From RGIG5612 sp050944475 (GTDB lineage: Bacteria; Bacillota; Clostridia; Lachnospirales; Lachnospiraceae): a DNA stretch of 64,000 nucleotides. Numbering within the stretch: position 1 is the stretch's first letter; every line of letters begins with the position of its first letter. The translations under genes and the position numbers were made by a program. The DNA is taken from contig JBMNRD010000003.1 of the NCBI GenBank assembly GCA_050944475.1, positions 183,790-247,789 of the forward strand, written 5' to 3'. Under the pieces are notes generated by a model, which was given only the letters and a program-made list of their open reading frames with translations, had not been told where the DNA came from and ran no database searches. Shown here piece by piece: positions 61,010-64,000 of this stretch.

Positions 61010-61405
61010 ATGGATAAAAAAAAGATATTGAAAGCTATCGCTGACGGAACACGCATGAACATTTTGAAATTGCTCTTGCGGCATAACTATTGTGTCCGTG
61101 CACTGGCGAACGAGCTGAAGCTGACTGAAGCAACAATATCTCAGCATCTGAAAGTGTTGCGGGAAGCGGGCCTGCTTGTTGGGGAAAAGCGCGGATATTT
61201 CATGCACTATACCGTAGAGCGTCCGGTATTGTATGAACTGGCAAAGGAAATTAAAGCTTTGGCAGACATTAAACAGGAAGCCTGCCAGCCGGAAAAACGC
61301 GACGATTGCCCTGCCAACGAAAAACAAGATTGTTCCAAAAAAGACAAATGCAGTGACGAGGTCAGGGAGTTTTGCCACGGTGCAGAACGCAGCAAGGGAG
61401 AATAA
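61010..61405 (+). CDS. ArsR-family regulator with a Cys-rich C-terminal tail
   Basis: A 131-residue winged-helix regulator of the ArsR/SmtB type: K-A-I-A-D-G-T-R-M-N-I-L-K-L-L, N-Y-C-V-R-A-L-A-N-E-L-K-L-T-E-A-T-I-S-Q-H-L and L-R-E-A-G-L-L. The last 45 residues are Lys/Asp-rich with five Cys (C-Q, D-D-C, Q-D-C, K-C, F-C-H), suggesting metal or redox sensing. The start at 61010 is chosen because the mapped promoter would leave only six bases of leader for the ATG at 60980, and GAGGGA precedes 61010. It leads an ABC exporter operon. Confidence 0.88.
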   Translation: MDKKKILKAIADGTRMNILKLLLRHNYCVRALANELKLTEATISQHLKVLREAGLLVGEKRGYFMHYTVERPVLYELAKEIKALADIKQEACQPEKRDDCPANEKQDCSKKDKCSDEVREFCHGAERSKGE

Positions 61406-61410
61406 AGATC

Positions 61411-62379
61411 ATGGGAATGGTCAGTGTCTCAAACCTTAAAAAGACATATGGCAACTTTACCGCTGTAGATAACATTTCTTTTGAAATAGAAAAAGGTGAA
61501 GTATTCGGTTTTTTAGGACCGAACGGAGCAGGAAAAACATCCACACTCAATATGATCATCGGCTTGTCCCGACCGACTGCCGGAGAGATTACAGTTGATG
61601 GCATAGATGTAAGAAGACAGACGAAAAAGGCACAGGCTATCATGGGGATTGTTCCGGATGAAAGCAATCTTTACAATGAGATGGACGGGTTTGATAATCT
61701 TTGTTTTTGTGCCGCACTGTATGGGATGTGTAAGAAGGAACGAGAGCCAAAGGCCCGTCAGCTTTTGGAGCAGTTCAGACTAAAGGATGCAGGCAAACGT
61801 CCGTTTAAAGCCTATTCCAAAGGAATGCGTCGTAAGCTGACAATTGCGGCGGCGCTCATCCATTCTCCTCAAGTTTTATTCCTGGATGAACCGACAACAG
61901 GAATTGATGTGGAAAGCTCCGGGCAGATTCGCGATATGATATTGGAACTGAAAAAGAAAGGAACCACCATCTTCCTTACTACCCATTATATTGAGGAAGC
62001 TGAGCGCATCTGTGACAGGGTCGCTTTTATAGCGGAGGGTCAGATTGTTGCATCAGGCACTGTTCCCCAATTAATGGAAAGTGTTTCCCATGGTCATTCT
62101 ATCCGATTTGTTACTGACAAAAACATCAAGAGTTTACCCGTTGAACTTCAGACCCGTTTTAAGGGAAGCAAAGTCTCAGTCCGGCATGATAATTCTCTTG
62201 TAATGGCATCTGAACAGCGCATTCCTCTATTCCCTGTTATGGAGTTTTTTCATGATAAAGGGGTTGAAGTGTATGAAGCGCGAGAATTGCATCCTTCCTT
62301 GGAAGATGTCTTTGTTAAGCTGACCGGAATTGAATCTTCTGTGCTGAGGAAAGACAAGGAAAAAGGAAACCGCCAATGA
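61411..62379 (+). CDS. ABC transporter ATP-binding protein (ABC-2 exporter type)
   Basis: A 322-residue ATPase with Walker A G-P-N-G-A-G-K-T-S, signature Y-S-K-G-M-R-R-K (canonical S-G-G replaced by S-K-G), Walker B V-L-F-L-D-E-P-T-T-G-I-D and an extra C-terminal region typical of drug/antibiotic exporters (DrrA/CcmA-like). It works with the permease encoded with a four-base overlap. The ATG at 61411 follows AAGGGAG; six bases separate it from the ArsR gene. Confidence 0.92.
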   Translation: MGMVSVSNLKKTYGNFTAVDNISFEIEKGEVFGFLGPNGAGKTSTLNMIIGLSRPTAGEITVDGIDVRRQTKKAQAIMGIVPDESNLYNEMDGFDNLCFCAALYGMCKKEREPKARQLLEQFRLKDAGKRPFKAYSKGMRRKLTIAAALIHSPQVLFLDEPTTGIDVESSGQIRDMILELKKKGTTIFLTTHYIEEAERICDRVAFIAEGQIVASGTVPQLMESVSHGHSIRFVTDKNIKSLPVELQTRFKGSKVSVRHDNSLVMASEQRIPLFPVMEFFHDKGVEVYEARELHPSLEDVFVKLTGIESSVLRKDKEKGNRQ

Positions 62380-63107
62380 AAAGCCGGATTGCGTTTTGGA
62401 ACATCTTAAAAAAAGATGTAAAAAATTATTATCTCAAACCTCCGAATATCAGCTGGGGCATTATTTTCCCCCTTTCATGGACACTGATGCAGCTTATTCG
62501 CTCTCCCGGCGGGAACATCTTGGAATTGCTCCCCGGTCTGATTTCGATGAGCGTTTTGTTTGGTACCACCTCTATGCTCGCTGTTACAATTACCTTTGAG
62601 CGAAGTGGAAAATCCTTCGACCGATTGCTACTGGCACCCATAAGCCTCAATGTCATGGTGCTTGCAAAAATTGCGGGAACACTTCTGTTCGGCATTTTCA
62701 ATGCATTTGTCCCGGTCATTTTCTCAAGCTTTTTTATCGACCTTGGTGCAGTAAACTGGGGATTGCTGTTGCTTGCAGTTATAATGATTGCCACAACTTC
62801 AGCATTAACCGGGCTATTGATTGCGGTATCGGCAAAACAGGTATTTGAAGCGCAGACATTTTCAAATTTTTTCCGCTTTCCAATGCTATTCCTTTGCGGA
62901 TTGTTTATACCGATTTCAAGTTTACCTTTTGTTCTGCGACCGGTTTCGTTTTGTCTGCCGCTTACTTACGGGACCGATATCCTCAAAGGCGCAATTATGG
63001 GAGCAAACACTCTTCCCTTGTCACTATCATTCGGGGTGTTGCTGCTCTTTTCGGTTGCACTGTTTTTAATCTGCCGACACAATATTAATCGAAAATGGAT
63101 TCTGTAA
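62376..63107 (+). CDS. ABC-2 type permease
   Basis: A 243-residue integral membrane protein with six hydrophobic segments and the ABC-2 layout: the first helix I-I-F-P-L-S-W-T-L-M, T-F-E-R-S-G-K-S-F-D-R-L-L-L-A-P before the middle helices and F-P-M-L-F-L-C-G-L-F-I-P-I-S near the fifth. It would export a drug, lipid or metabolite with the ATPase at 61411, under the ArsR regulator. The substrate cannot be deduced. Confidence 0.9.
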   Translation: MKSRIAFWNILKKDVKNYYLKPPNISWGIIFPLSWTLMQLIRSPGGNILELLPGLISMSVLFGTTSMLAVTITFERSGKSFDRLLLAPISLNVMVLAKIAGTLLFGIFNAFVPVIFSSFFIDLGAVNWGLLLLAVIMIATTSALTGLLIAVSAKQVFEAQTFSNFFRFPMLFLCGLFIPISSLPFVLRPVSFCLPLTYGTDILKGAIMGANTLPLSLSFGVLLLFSVALFLICRHNINRKWIL

Positions 63108-63143
63108 AAATGAATCCGGAGATTCGCTACAATACCGTTTTCT

Positions 63144-63683
63144 TCAGCAGCACGGCAACGAAATCTTCCCGGCAATGCTATCTTTAGCAAATCCCCTCTC
63201 CTCCTTATACGCCTGAATCATCAATCGTCTGCACACATCAGGGATTCTGTGCAGATATCCCCACAATGCTGCATCCGCCGCATCATCGTCCCTCATATCC
63301 ACGGGCTTTATTCTCTTGTAATGCAAAAACCCTTTTTCAACATGTCCGTTTTTGATTTCGTCAAAGATTTCAAATAATCTCCGCCCGGTAATGCCGTACC
63401 ATTGGAGGCGACTGCAAGACATTTCGTTCTTGCAAATATCGACATTGAATAAGAATATCAACTCTCCGCCCGGATAATTCCCATCCTCCGAGACCACCAT
63501 CACCACATCTAAACCGTGATGCGTCAACACTCTCCAACAATGTTCTCCCAACTTAAATACTCTTCCCGGCAAGTTAACTTGCCCGGCACCGGTTCCTTCT
63601 TTAATATTTGCTTCCGCATCAATTTCTTCTGTGGACATTGTTTCAGCGCTCATCTTTTTCGTGGTCATTTCTTCTGTGTTCAT
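63144..63683 (-). CDS. Hypothetical protein with repetitive N-terminus
   Basis: A 179-residue protein of no recognised family. The first 30 residues are Thr/Glu/Met-rich with M-T-T-K-K-M, M-S-A-E-T-M and M-S-T-E-E-I-like repeats; the rest has V-F-K-L-G-E-H-C-W-R-V-L, L-H-Y-K-R-I-K-P-V-D-M-R and ends in C-C. The frame is open to 63860, but AAAGGAG lies five bases before the ATG at 63683. It may be a small regulatory or morphogenetic protein; function unknown. Convergent with the ABC exporter. Confidence 0.7.
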   Translation of the reverse strand: MNTEEMTTKKMSAETMSTEEIDAEANIKEGTGAGQVNLPGRVFKLGEHCWRVLTHHGLDVVMVVSEDGNYPGGELIFLFNVDICKNEMSCSRLQWYGITGRRLFEIFDEIKNGHVEKGFLHYKRIKPVDMRDDDAADAALWGYLHRIPDVCRRLMIQAYKEERGFAKDSIAGKISLPCC

Positions 63684-63862
63684 TTGTTCTCCTTTCTGCC
63701 GCTTGGCTTGCGTGCCGATTGTCGGCTGCGCATCTTGTTTGTCCTGCCCGGTAATACATATCACGCCCTGCGGTCTGCGCTCTATGCCTTGTGCCCTATA
63801 TCTTATTTTTGTTATACGTATTACAACGGCCAAGACAATCCGCCCGAAGAGAGAACGCAAAA

Positions 63863-63886
63863 AGACCCATCGTTTCCGACGGGTCT
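63863..63886 (-). terminator. Terminator of a minus-strand gene at the right edge
   Basis: AGACCCATCG and CGACGGGTCT (one mismatch) around a TTTC loop, followed on the minus strand by TTTTTGCG. It ends the truncated gene that enters from the right. Confidence 0.7.
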
Positions 63887-63890
63887 GTAT

Positions 63891-64000
63891 TTATAATTGT
63901 TCGGCCCATCGGTCAAGCTTTAGCACCTTGCCGTCCGGCAGGTTGCTGTGCGGTCGTCGGGCTTGTCCCTCGCGCACTCTTCATAGGCGTTATTTAGTTT
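63891..64000 (-). CDS. C-terminal end of an unidentified gene, possibly frameshifted
   Basis: Minus-strand coding from the right edge. One frame reads N-N-A-Y-E-E-C-A-R-D-K-P-D-D-R and stops at 63920. Another frame, one deletion away, reads S-N-L-P-D-G-K-V-L-K-L-D-R-W-A-E-Q-L and stops at 63891, just before a terminator. Together they look like one protein tail interrupted by a one-base deletion near 63950, but the gene is not identified. Confidence 0.25.

Noticed and set aside
1..64000. CRISPR arrays, insertion sequences, prophage or integrase genes
   Set aside because: No spaced direct repeats, transposase, recombinase or phage structural motifs were seen on either strand.

Overview
The window looks like a chromosomal segment of an anaerobic Clostridia-type Firmicute, most likely Lachnospiraceae-like. 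The support is indirect: a reverse rubrerythrin behind a Fur/PerR-type regulator, a phosphate butyryltransferase, a Feo operon with a FeoB-associated Cys-rich protein, a DUF1846 protein, strong AGGAGG-type ribosome sites, and many lipoprotein-dependent ABC transporters. No rRNA, CRISPR array, insertion sequence or prophage was seen. One tRNA (Leu, anticodon AAG) is present.

Region 1 (1-20744) is a large accessory carbohydrate cluster. A long minus-strand run holds a class II aldolase-type protein, an FGGY kinase, a D-2-hydroxyacid dehydrogenase, a ribose-type ABC importer (binding protein, double ATPase, permease), a phosphotriesterase-type lactonase, two zinc alcohol dehydrogenases, a 3-hydroxyacyl-CoA-dehydrogenase-like protein, an SDR, a metallo-beta-lactamase-fold lactonase-like hydrolase, a second FGGY kinase, a GntR/UTRA regulator, a third FGGY kinase and the edge of a likely aldehyde dehydrogenase. 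A divergent plus-strand operon adds two more zinc dehydrogenases and an RpiB-type isomerase. The best-matched individual family is erythritol/L-threitol dehydrogenase. The RpiB homologue lacks the ring-opening histidine, which would fit a four-carbon phosphate that cannot form a furanose. I therefore infer a polyol (possibly tetritol or aldonate) catabolic system that oxidises, phosphorylates and isomerises or cleaves its substrate.

Region 2 (20892-36118) holds an old-yellow-enzyme homologue, an SDR with a missing catalytic Tyr, a membrane protein, an alpha/beta hydrolase and a Dpp/Opp-type ABC importer whose binding protein has an extra C-terminal segment of about 230 residues. Divergent from it lie two overlapping LysR regulators, a second large hydrolase and a ChbG/YdjC-like deacetylase. 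A 19-bp element occurs on both sides of the LysR pair in opposite orientation. The set suggests uptake and deacylation of an esterified or acetylated oligomer.

Region 3 (36200-51544) is mostly housekeeping: tRNA-Leu, Rho, a DUF1846 protein, a complete Opp-type peptide importer with its binding protein last, phosphate butyryltransferase, and a coupled operon of a MobA-like nucleotidyltransferase, a PIG-L deacetylase, a GT2-GtrA fusion and a CapA-like protein.

Region 4 (51545-64000) covers redox and iron: a Fur/PerR-like regulator with reverse rubrerythrin, a small ribbon-helix-helix protein, phosphoglucomutase, the CCA-adding enzyme, a DtxR-family regulator, and feoA-feoB plus the FeoB-associated protein behind a consensus promoter with three GTTAGC-N4-GCTAAC-type operators. 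An esterase, an ArsR regulator with a Cys-rich tail, an ABC-2 exporter, a hypothetical protein and a truncated gene end the window.
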